A program made the position numbers and the translations under genes. Positions 6,932 to 13,388 of a stretch of 13,698 bases of DNA are shown in pieces. Under the pieces are notes generated by a model. That model saw only the letters and a program-made list of their open reading frames with translations, was not told the origin of the DNA and did not search any database. Position 1 is the first letter of the stretch; every line of letters begins with the position of its first letter. This stretch comes from Gammaproteobacteria bacterium. Its GTDB lineage: Bacteria > Pseudomonadota > Gammaproteobacteria > Chromatiales > Chromatiaceae. The stretch spans positions 1 through 13,698 of the forward strand of contig JABDQZ010000096.1 of NCBI GenBank assembly GCA_013041975.1, given 5' to 3'.

Positions 6932-8101
6932 TCAGGATTCGTGATCAAGGGCCGGTTTAATAGTACCCCAGCTTCGGCAGCCAGGACATTGCCAGTGCAG
7001 CGTTTTGGCTTCGTAGCCACAACGACGACAGGCATAAGCCGGGCGCTGTGATAATTCCACTTCAATGATATTCCCGAGCACGGAAGCGACATCCACAGCC
7101 TGTAAAGACGGATTATCCGATTTGAGTTGATGCAACAATTGTAAACCTTTAAGACTGGGATACTCTGCGAGCTGAGTGACCAGGTAATCCATGGCGGCCT
7201 TAATACCCTGCCCCTGGGTGACAGCTGCAACCAGCTGTTCGAGTACGGCCGTATCATGAGTGCGCTGAAACAGTGAACCGAGATAGTTCTGCAACTCCTC
7301 CAGACTGCCCTTTTGTCGATAACAATTTATCAATCCCGGCAATATCTCAGACACGAACATATGATCAGTCTCAATGATCTGCTGGTAGAGCTTGAGAGCC
7401 TTTTTGATATGCTGCTGGCTTTCTTCAAGCCGGGCTTCCATCAACAGCGCACGAACTGAATCAGGACTGGATTGCTTGGCTTTTTTGATAAACTCCGCTG
7501 CATGTGAGATTTCACCGGTCTTAAAACTTAACTCCGCCAGCTCACAATTGTAGTGTGCTGTTTCGTCACTGTAAGACTTTCCGGTGTAGCTCTCCAGTTG
7601 CTTGACCACAGTCAGGCATTTATCCCATACCTTTTCCTGCTGGTAGATTTCTTTGAGATTTTCCAGGGCTTTTTTCTGTAATTTACCTGTCTCATATAAC
7701 TCGGTAAAGAGGTTTTCCGCACGGTCAAACAGGCCAGCATTCATATAATCCTGCCCCAGTTCCAGCAGCGCATTGGCACGTTGTTCCTGGCCCAGTGAAG
7801 GACGAGCTATCAGGTTCTGATGAATACGGATCGCGCGGTCTACTTCTCCCCTTTTACGAAACAGACTGCCAAGTGCCAGATGGGTTTCGACGGTTTCACT
7901 ATCCACTTCCAACAAGTCGATGAAAACGTCAATTGCCTTGTCAGGCTGTTCATTTAACAGAAAATTGAGCCCCTTGTAATAGGCTGGCTCATAGGCACAG
8001 GCAGTTTTCTTATCTGCTTTTTTTTTATAACTGGCTCGCGCCATCAGCCAGCCAGACAGGGCAGCAACAGGCAACAGCAGAAAAAGAATTTCAGGCATCA
8101 T
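6932..8101 (-). CDS. lapB: Lipopolysaccharide assembly protein LapB (YciM)
   Basis: A 389-residue inner-membrane-anchored TPR protein. In E. coli LapB/YciM works with FtsH to control LpxC turnover and so balances lipopolysaccharide synthesis. The N-terminus, PEILFLLLPVAALSGWLMAR, is the membrane anchor and matches the E. coli LapB start closely. A series of TPR helices follows (for example YYKGLNFLLNEQPDKAIDVF and THLALGSLFRKRGEVDRAI). The C-terminus is a rubredoxin-like metal-binding domain with two Cys pairs, CRRC (358/361) and CPGC (372/375). Starts are crowded: TTG 8104, ATG 8101, ATG 8098. The E. coli protein (MLELLF) aligns best with 8098, while a weak AGAG favours 8101; I list 8101. 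It follows lapA by 11 bp. Confidence 0.95.
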   Translation of the reverse strand: MMPEILFLLLPVAALSGWLMARASYKKKADKKTACAYEPAYYKGLNFLLNEQPDKAIDVFIDLLEVDSETVETHLALGSLFRKRGEVDRAIRIHQNLIARPSLGQEQRANALLELGQDYMNAGLFDRAENLFTELYETGKLQKKALENLKEIYQQEKVWDKCLTVVKQLESYTGKSYSDETAHYNCELAELSFKTGEISHAAEFIKKAKQSSPDSVRALLMEARLEESQQHIKKALKLYQQIIETDHMFVSEILPGLINCYRQKGSLEELQNYLGSLFQRTHDTAVLEQLVAAVTQGQGIKAAMDYLVTQLAEYPSLKGLQLLHQLKSDNPSLQAVDVASVLGNIIEVELSQRPAYACRRCGYEAKTLHWQCPGCRSWGTIKPALDHES

Positions 8102-8112
8102 CAAGTGCGGCT

Positions 8113-8400
8113 CTACTGATCCCGGATAGGTATGGTACGCAGATTTTTGACTTCTTCATGCACCAGGCTGGCCTTGCGTTTCAAAGTGCTGTTTTCATGC
8201 CGGAGTTTCAATAAAAATCCACTACAGGCAAAGACCCCAAGAAACACCCCTAAAGCCATGAAAGCAATCAAAACAATAGAAAGCGGTAATTCAAGCGTGG
8301 AAAAATAATAGTCCAGCATCACCGGTGCCGAGTTCAAAACCGCAAACGAGGCTCCAACCAGTAGAAAAAAAAGAAAAAAGGCCAGCTTGATCAGTTTCAC
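8113..8400 (-). CDS. lapA: Lipopolysaccharide assembly protein LapA (YciS, DUF1049)
   Basis: A 95-residue inner-membrane protein with two hydrophobic helices (about residues 3-22 and 38-65) and a charged, probably coiled-coil cytoplasmic tail (LKLRHENSTLKRKASLVHEEVKNL). This is the LapA/YciS layout; in E. coli LapA associates with LapB in lipopolysaccharide assembly. The frame is open from a TTG at 8418, but I prefer GTG 8400. It gives MKLIKLAFFLFFLL, like E. coli MKYLLIFLLV, and has GGGGA (complement of 8407-8411) 6 nt upstream. lapB follows at once. The usual E. coli neighbours upstream of lapA are not seen here; fliK is there instead. Confidence 0.92.
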   Translation of the reverse strand: MKLIKLAFFLFFLLVGASFAVLNSAPVMLDYYFSTLELPLSIVLIAFMALGVFLGVFACSGFLLKLRHENSTLKRKASLVHEEVKNLRTIPIRDQ

Positions 8401-8406
8401 TCTGCA

Positions 8407-8411
8407 TCCCC
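8407..8411 (-). promoter_or_regulatory. Ribosome binding site deciding the lapA GTG start
   Basis: Minus-strand GGGGA lies 6 nt before the GTG at 8400. It falls within the codons that a TTG start at 8418 would require, so it supports the shorter LapA. Confidence 0.55.
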
Positions 8412-8455
8412 GAGACAATAATTGATAACAGGGATTGTAGCCTGATGAAATAAAA

Positions 8456-8461
8456 ATTATA
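8456..8461 (-). promoter_or_regulatory. Possible -10 element (TATAAT) for lapA-lapB-pyrF
   Basis: The minus strand carries an exact TATAAT in the 84-bp gap between fliK and lapA, about 55 nt before the lapA start. At 16-18 bp upstream there is no good TTGACA-like -35 (TACGCA is the nearest), so this is a weak candidate. The gap is otherwise AT-rich and has no intrinsic terminator for fliK. Confidence 0.3.
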
Positions 8462-8484
8462 AGGCAGGCTGCACAGATTGCGTA

Positions 8485-9936
8485 TCAGGCATAGGCATCC
8501 AGTAAGGTATCAGACTGCAGTACATGGGCCACTGCCTGATCTTCGGCATCTGCAGCCAGCTCAGATTCATCGCCTGATTCAGCACCATTTCCGTCTGAAT
8601 GGGCAAATTCATCCTGCATACTGTGGCTGTCTGCCAGACCTCGGTCACTGATATCAACATCACCGAGTTCGAGGTTCTGATTTTCCAGCATATCGCGTAA
8701 TCTTGGTACGGCCTGTTCAAGTGCTTCTCGCACAACCTGGTGATTACTGACAAAACTGACCTGGGCCACACCACTTTCTATACTCAGTTTAATATCAACC
8801 GGCCCTAAGTGAGCAGGACTGATTCGCAACTGGGCACCCTGAAGCCTGTTACCAATCATCCAGGTAATGCGCTGACCAATAGCATTACCCCATTCGGGTT
8901 TATGAATGTTCTGGGTTACAGGACTGGGGGTTGTGTGTGTCATTAATTGCGTATAGGAAGCATTATTGCCTCCGGATTGAAGATTGCTGCCAGCACCCTG
9001 CCCGGAGAACTTCGACATTGCCTGTGAACTCATGGCTTGATCATTCATCTGCAACTGGGTAACACGACTGGTTGCCTGCTGACTGGTGAGATTAGGCATT
9101 ACCTTGTTTTCTGCAAGCGTCTTGCCTTCCGAGTGCAGTTCATATTCGGCATCGGCATCAACATGACCGTTTTCGTTGGCAAGCAATGCAGCGCCATTAG
9201 CATTATTCGACTTAGCGGCAGCATTATTCTGTATAGCTGGCGTTATCTGGGCATTTCCACCAGGAGAAGGCTTTCTGTCTGCACCCTGGGTGTTTTGTTG
9301 TCCATGATTAACCATGGCAGCTGCCAGTAATGCATTTTCCGATGCTTCCTGTTCGGTATCGATAGCTGATTGTTCGACATTCTCAGTATGTTCGTCTGAA
9401 TTTCCAGTTCTCAAAGCGTCCTGTCTGACATTATTGTTGTCTTCTGAAATTTCTGACTTCGCTAGTGTGTCCAGTTCCTGCCTTAAGGGCTCTATCATTT
9501 GGCGCAAAGCCTGCAATTCAGTTTCTACTGCTGCACGCAAGTCTTCAGGGAGAAATTCCAGTAATGCAGCAATCTCCTGCTGCAAACCGTCTATTTTTTC
9601 GATTTGTTCTGTCGAGGCTTCGATATTCAGAAGTTCTGCCAACTGCTGCTTGAGGTCAAACAGGACAGCTTGTGCCGCTTCGGGCAAGCTTTTGCCGTCT
9701 GCGAGTAAACGCTGAAGCATTTTGAGGTGGTCGCTGGAAAGTCCTAAATCTTCAAGCATGGCAGGGTTTTCAGCCAGCTGTTGTGGTGACATGTTACCTT
9801 CCAACTGCTGTAATTCGGCCATAACCTTAGAAAAATCAGCAGGTTCGCCATTTAAATGGGAAAAGGCACCGCCCGGTCCTATTTCGGCAAAAGAAATTCC
9901 ATCTATCTGGACAGGCGTATCTTGAAGCGAAAACAT
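8485..9936 (-). CDS. fliK: Flagellar hook-length control protein FliK
   Basis: A 483-residue protein, the secreted molecular ruler that sets hook length and switches export specificity through FlhB. The N-terminal half has helical LxxLL-type segments (MLQRLLADGKSLPEAAQAVL, IDGLQQEIAALLEFLPEDL). The middle (about 180-340) is a low-complexity linker rich in Asn, Gln, Ser and Ala, as is normal for FliK. The C-terminal Flg_hook domain spans about 345-430: EWGNAIGQRITWMIGN, AQLRISPAHLGPVDIKL, VSFVSNHQVVREALE, LRDMLENQNLELGDVDIS. An acidic tail follows. The frame opens at TTG 9984, but ATG 9936 is better, with AGGGGA (complement of 9944-9949) 7 nt upstream; the longer form would also include the predicted promoter's transcribed leader. 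A sigma-54-type promoter lies just upstream. No other flagellar gene is in the window. Confidence 0.93.
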   Translation of the reverse strand: MFSLQDTPVQIDGISFAEIGPGGAFSHLNGEPADFSKVMAELQQLEGNMSPQQLAENPAMLEDLGLSSDHLKMLQRLLADGKSLPEAAQAVLFDLKQQLAELLNIEASTEQIEKIDGLQQEIAALLEFLPEDLRAAVETELQALRQMIEPLRQELDTLAKSEISEDNNNVRQDALRTGNSDEHTENVEQSAIDTEQEASENALLAAAMVNHGQQNTQGADRKPSPGGNAQITPAIQNNAAAKSNNANGAALLANENGHVDADAEYELHSEGKTLAENKVMPNLTSQQATSRVTQLQMNDQAMSSQAMSKFSGQGAGSNLQSGGNNASYTQLMTHTTPSPVTQNIHKPEWGNAIGQRITWMIGNRLQGAQLRISPAHLGPVDIKLSIESGVAQVSFVSNHQVVREALEQAVPRLRDMLENQNLELGDVDISDRGLADSHSMQDEFAHSDGNGAESGDESELAADAEDQAVAHVLQSDTLLDAYA

Positions 9937-9943
9937 TGATATT

Positions 9944-9949
9944 TCCCCT
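9944..9949 (-). promoter_or_regulatory. Ribosome binding site deciding the fliK start
   Basis: Minus-strand AGGGGA sits 7 nt before the ATG at 9936 and supports this start over the in-frame TTG at 9984. Confidence 0.65.
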
Positions 9950-9984
9950 GGCTCGAAGCTTAGTTTCTGAATCACAGTAACCAA

Positions 9985-10000
9985 AGCAGTAAATATGCCA
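9985..10000 (-). promoter_or_regulatory. Sigma-54 (RpoN) -24/-12 promoter upstream of fliK
   Basis: The minus strand reads TGGCATATTTACTGCT. Compared with the RpoN consensus TGGCACGRNNNTTGCW it matches at the -24 block (TGGCA) and at TGC plus the final W of the -12 block. The diagnostic GG-N10-GC spacing is exact (GG at 9998-9999, GC at 9986-9987). Transcription would begin near 9975, giving a leader of about 40 nt before the fliK ATG and its ribosome binding site. Mid-class flagellar genes of Pseudomonas and Vibrio are RpoN-dependent, which makes this biologically plausible. The site lies wholly between the response regulator stop and fliK. Confidence 0.75.
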
Positions 10001-10015
10001 ATATCAGGAAATCAA

Positions 10016-10447
10016 TCAATTGTCCTTTTTACGATATTTTTCCAACAGGCTATTGGCGCGCAACAACTCCTTTTGAAGACTCACCAGTTTACGACCATTT
10101 TCAAGGCGTGCTTTTAGCTCGGCATTATTAAATGGCTTGGCAACATAGTCATTCGCCCCGGCCTCCAGTCCCTGTTCGATATCTTGAGTTTCGGTACGTC
10201 CTGTCAGCAACAGGATGAAGAAAGTCTCACTATCCTCTCGTTGGCGAACCTGATTACAGACCTCCAGGCCATCAACTCCTGGCATTTCCCAGTCCAGTAA
10301 CAGCAAACGTGGAGAGTTATCTTTGGCAAGAATCTCCAAAGCCTGCTCCCCGTTTTCAGCCAGCACAGGACTTAATCCCCATTTGCTTGTAATCGACTGC
10401 AGCATTACGCGCTGTGTCATACTGTCGTCAGCAATAAGCAGTTTCAA
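10016..10447 (-). CDS. Single-domain response regulator (CheY-like REC) with helical tail
   Basis: A 143-residue receiver-domain protein. All phosphorylation-site residues are present: the acidic pair D7-D8 (LLIADDSMTQR), the phospho-acceptor D52 (LLLDWEMPGVDG), T82 (LLTGR) and K104 (YVAKPF). After the receiver, about 30 residues (LENGRKLVSLQKELLRANSLLEKYRKK) form a probable amphipathic helix or coiled coil with no DNA-binding or enzymatic domain, so output is likely by protein contact. No ATG is available: a stop lies immediately before TTG 10462, and the best start is TTG 10447, giving MKLLIADDS as in most regulators, with GGGA about 9 nt upstream. The gene is 66 bp after lapD on the same strand. 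No histidine kinase is in the window. Confidence 0.88.
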   Translation of the reverse strand: MKLLIADDSMTQRVMLQSITSKWGLSPVLAENGEQALEILAKDNSPRLLLLDWEMPGVDGLEVCNQVRQREDSETFFILLLTGRTETQDIEQGLEAGANDYVAKPFNNAELKARLENGRKLVSLQKELLRANSLLEKYRKKDN

Positions 10448-10513
10448 GATATGCTTTCCCAATCAATGATAATTTCGGAATATTAATAATCTAGTAGCCT
10501 TTCTGGCCATCGT

Positions 10514-12457
10514 CTAGGCAGGTTTAGCCAAATAGTATCCCTGACCTGCATCAACCTTCAATTTCGGTAACACCTCCCAGACACTTTGGGATTCAACTGA
10601 CTCGGCGATGACAACGATATCCAGACCATGGGCAATCTCTGTTAGTCCGCGGATATAAAAACTGTTTTCAGAATCTTCCTTTAAATCGAATACATAACTG
10701 CCGTCAATTTTGATGTATTGCAGATCAAGTGATTGCAGATAGGCAAATGAAGTAAACCCCCGACCAAAATGATCAAGTGAAAATTGCACACCTGTTGCAC
10801 CCAAACGCTGTTGTAAAGTCTTGAGCCTGTCGAGTTTTTTTACAATCCCGTATTCGGAAAACTCAAGGATTAGCTTGACGGCTATATCCTTCATATCCAG
10901 CAAAGTTTTTTCAAGCCAGTTAACAAAATCGGCATCATCCAGTGAAACCGGTGACACATTGACTGCCAGTATACCTTCATGTTTTTCGGATAACATCAAT
11001 AACGCTTTTTCAATGACCTTGCGATCAACCATAGCCGCCAGGCCAAGACTCTGCACCATGGGCATAAACTTGCCAGCATCCATCAAACGCGACTTATCTC
11101 CATCTTCAAGGAGTCTCAAATAGACTTCTTCATGCAGAATAGTTTTTCCGTCCATTCGAAAAACAGCCTGTTTTTGCAGTACCAGCCAGTCTTTATTCAA
11201 AGCGCTTTCAATAGTGTCACGCCATTGAGAAGCAGTTCTAACAGTGACCGTGTCATCAGTAGTTTGTTGATAAATGCACCAGCTGTTGGCGGACTCACTC
11301 TGTGCGTCACGCAGGGCAACGTCTGCCATGGATAACAGTTCAGTAACGGTCTGGTTTCCATCAAAACAGGCAACACCAATATGTCCCACATCCATAAAAC
11401 CCTGCATCTGGCTAGACAAGGTTGCCAATGCAGATGTCAAGGTCTTCGCCAGAGAGCCCGCATCAACAAAACTCATATCTTCTGCAAACACTGAAAAACT
11501 CGCGCCAGACAAGTGGGCAATATGTATACTCTCCATTCCATCAAGAGCTGAAGCCAGAGCCTGAGCCGTTTTTTTCAACAATTCGTCACCCGCAACATAA
11601 CCATGTTTATCATTGAATTGTTTGAATTCATATAACTGAATTAATGCCAGTATTCCGTGCTGTGTGGAGTCAGAAGACATCATCCTGTGTTCAAGCACTT
11701 CATTGAAATGCTGCCTGTTAGAAAGGCCTGTTACTTCATCACGGTGAATTCTGTCTCGAAACTGCTGGGCGCGTTCGTCCGCGTCCTTGAGCATTTGACC
11801 AACCTTTTGAGCAAGATGGTTCATTGCTTCAACAATGCGTTTAAGGTCAATCGTTTCAGGCACAGGATCAATGGGATCGAATTTTCGGTTTGAGATGGCT
11901 ATTGCCTGCGATTCAATTTGTGCAAGCGGATAGAGTACACGTTTGAGCAGATACAAACTGATCAGTAAGATCAGCAAGGCGCTGATAATGAAACCCTTGA
12001 ATGTATCAATCAGGGCATTCCACAATTTGCGATAGGCGTAACCGGGGTGACTGATGACCTGTATTTTTCCAGCCTGCGCCCAGCCGTCCATGACAACTGA
12101 TTCACCTATTGGCAGTTCCAGCTCAACCACGCTGATGAACCAGCGGGGAATACCTTCCACCTGAACATCAAGAGAACGCTCAACCAGTAATTGATTATGA
12201 ACATCAAAGACCTGAACCAGTTGGTAATCGCCGGCATGGAACATGGCATTAACCAGCGTTGTTGTAATGATTTCATCATTGTCTTTCATGGCCGTTGAGG
12301 CTGACATTCCCAGTGAAGTTGCGGCATCCTGTGCATGGGAAACCATCTGGTTTTCAACAAATTGTTTAGTGTTATTGAAACTGATGACCAGACTGACGAC
12401 GAGCAGCAGTGTAATCACTCCCAGCATGAGTAACACCAGTTGTCTAGAAAGTTTCAT
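10514..12457 (-). CDS. lapD: LapD-like inner-membrane c-di-GMP receptor with degenerate GGDEF and EAL domains
   Basis: A 647-residue inside-out signalling receptor. In order: TM helix (about 6-26), LapD/MoxY-type periplasmic domain (27-153, with MDGWAQAGKI at 123-132), second TM (about 154-172), HAMP and linker (173-238), GGDEF domain (239-400) and EAL domain (410-647). The GGDEF site is SGASF (317-321), so cyclase activity should be lost. In the EAL domain the signature is EVYLR (444-448), and the metal-binding DDFG is DHFGRG (562-567), which argues against phosphodiesterase activity. Ligand-contact motifs (VNVSP, IKIDGSYV, AESVE, GQGYYLAKP) remain. In Pseudomonas, c-di-GMP-bound LapD sequesters the LapG protease. 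The ATG overlaps the lapG stop by 4 bp, with AAGGAG (complement of 12466-12471) 8 nt upstream. Confidence 0.93.
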   Translation of the reverse strand: MKLSRQLVLLMLGVITLLLVVSLVISFNNTKQFVENQMVSHAQDAATSLGMSASTAMKDNDEIITTTLVNAMFHAGDYQLVQVFDVHNQLLVERSLDVQVEGIPRWFISVVELELPIGESVVMDGWAQAGKIQVISHPGYAYRKLWNALIDTFKGFIISALLILLISLYLLKRVLYPLAQIESQAIAISNRKFDPIDPVPETIDLKRIVEAMNHLAQKVGQMLKDADERAQQFRDRIHRDEVTGLSNRQHFNEVLEHRMMSSDSTQHGILALIQLYEFKQFNDKHGYVAGDELLKKTAQALASALDGMESIHIAHLSGASFSVFAEDMSFVDAGSLAKTLTSALATLSSQMQGFMDVGHIGVACFDGNQTVTELLSMADVALRDAQSESANSWCIYQQTTDDTVTVRTASQWRDTIESALNKDWLVLQKQAVFRMDGKTILHEEVYLRLLEDGDKSRLMDAGKFMPMVQSLGLAAMVDRKVIEKALLMLSEKHEGILAVNVSPVSLDDADFVNWLEKTLLDMKDIAVKLILEFSEYGIVKKLDRLKTLQQRLGATGVQFSLDHFGRGFTSFAYLQSLDLQYIKIDGSYVFDLKEDSENSFYIRGLTEIAHGLDIVVIAESVESQSVWEVLPKLKVDAGQGYYLAKPA

Positions 12458-13131
12458 TGACTAAGCTCCTTCTTCATTTTTTCGCGTAAGTCGCTCCAGA
12501 GCTTGACTTTGGAGGCATTGCCCAGTCTTTTACCGCTTCCGCGGTTAACCGCCAGCCACAATCCCTCGGCATTAAAACTGTAGACAGGAACCAGGTCGTT
12601 ACGCTTATCGGCTGAACGGATATCAGGTTTGAGATTATCCAGAATCAGAGGGATTGCATCAGGCTTCTGGTAATAAGCCAGTACCATGTGAGCTTGATTG
12701 ATTTCGATGGCTTTAACATAGGTTATACGTAATTTTTCTGACGACACACCCATATCCCTTAACGAGAAATACTTTGCAATTGCATAATCTTCACAATCAG
12801 CGGCATTAACACCAATCATTTCAATGGGAGTTGCCCAGTAATCCTTATTGTCCCAATTTTCAAAGTCATCTCTATAGGGGATTTCGTTGAAAAAATTGTT
12901 AACACGTGTGAGCTTGTCTTTTTCAAGAATTAGTTCTGTTTCAAGCAGGCTTCGCCAGTTTTCAGCTCTCTGCTTAGCTTCCACACCGTATTTTTTACCG
13001 ACCCAATTGATGATTTTGTCATTTAAACCGAGCCCTTCAGCGAGTACAGCAGAAACAAGCAGCATGGTCATCAGCATTAGAAACCATGAACTGGAATTAT
13101 TTGCTCTGGAGTCCGGGATACAAAAGTTCAT
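12454..13131 (-). CDS. lapG: LapG-like periplasmic cysteine protease (transglutaminase-like, BTLCP)
   Basis: A 225-residue bacterial transglutaminase-like cysteine proteinase. The N-terminus has a short polar lead and a hydrophobic export segment (WFLMLMTMLLVSAVLA, about 16-31). The catalytic triad is visible as Cys113 in ADCEDYAIAKYF, His148 in AHMVLAYY and Asp165 in LILDNL. The acidic residues around the Cys (D112, E114) fit the calcium site known in LapG. Upstream, FFNEIPYRDDFENWDNKDYWATP is also typical. In Pseudomonas LapG cuts the N-terminus of a giant adhesin (LapA adhesin) to release cells from a biofilm when LapD is free of c-di-GMP. The ATG at 13131 lacks a clear ribosome binding site; a later start would shorten the signal region. 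lapD is translationally coupled downstream. Confidence 0.92.
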   Translation of the reverse strand: MNFCIPDSRANNSSSWFLMLMTMLLVSAVLAEGLGLNDKIINWVGKKYGVEAKQRAENWRSLLETELILEKDKLTRVNNFFNEIPYRDDFENWDNKDYWATPIEMIGVNAADCEDYAIAKYFSLRDMGVSSEKLRITYVKAIEINQAHMVLAYYQKPDAIPLILDNLKPDIRSADKRNDLVPVYSFNAEGLWLAVNRGSGKRLGNASKVKLWSDLREKMKKELSQ

Positions 13132-13388
13132 TGCTGATAATACAGTCGATATCCGTTGAAAGTTACAGATTGATCAAAATACAGTCTATACTCACTGGTG
13201 CTTCCCAATAACTGTTTACGAAATAGCCGTTTAGTTAGGGAGTTAAGCATAAAATAGTCTGTTATAGAAATCTTTATAGATTTTCAACAGTTTAGTAAAA
13301 CCAGTCAAAAAGTAACAAATGGGCATGGTTTGGGTGTAAAAAAATTGACGAACTTTTATGTTAGTCATTTAAAGCCTTATACAGAAAG
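13132..13388 (-). promoter_or_regulatory. Intergenic region upstream of lapG, with direct repeats
   Basis: No gene is seen in these 257 bp between ligA and lapG. The ligA-proximal end carries a probable terminator. The AT-rich remainder probably holds the promoter of the lapG-lapD-regulator operon. One weak candidate on the minus strand is TTGAAA, 15 bp, TATAAC (about 13260-13286), with too short a spacer for a good sigma-70 site. Near lapG, the plus-strand sequence AATACAGTC occurs twice exactly (13139-13147 and 13178-13186), 39 bp apart, with a looser copy (GTTACAGAT, 13162-13170) between. These could be operator half-sites. No RpoN-like site was found here. Confidence 0.4.
13338..13366 (-). 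terminator. Probable intrinsic terminator of ligA
   Basis: On the minus strand GACTAAC and GTTCGTC pair over 7 bp with one mismatch around a 6-nt loop, followed by two A and a run of seven T. It begins 22 bp after the ligA stop. The stem is short and only half GC, so termination may be partial. Confidence 0.5.

Noticed and set aside
8440..8490. Inverted repeat GCCTGAT/ATCAGGC around the fliK-lapA gap as a terminator
   Set aside because: The 7-bp arms are 37 nt apart, one arm lies in the fliK stop region, and no T tract follows.
8457..8774. Minus-strand open frame overlapping the fliK 3' end
   Set aside because: It lies in another frame across the conserved Flg_hook coding region; the composition is not protein-like and no ribosome binding site is seen.
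9314..9715. Plus-strand Ser-rich open frame opposite fliK
   Set aside because: It is an antisense shadow of fliK; the Ser/Ala/Cys-rich product follows from reading Gln/Ala-rich coding sequence backwards.
13263..13278. Palindrome-like TATAGAAATCTTTATA as an operator
   Set aside because: Only 12 of 16 positions are symmetric, which is expected by chance in sequence this AT-rich.
13344..13372. Plus-strand TTGACG followed by TTTAAA as a promoter
   Set aside because: The -10 is poor, there is no plus-strand gene downstream (ligA is on the minus strand), and the sequence is better explained as the ligA terminator.
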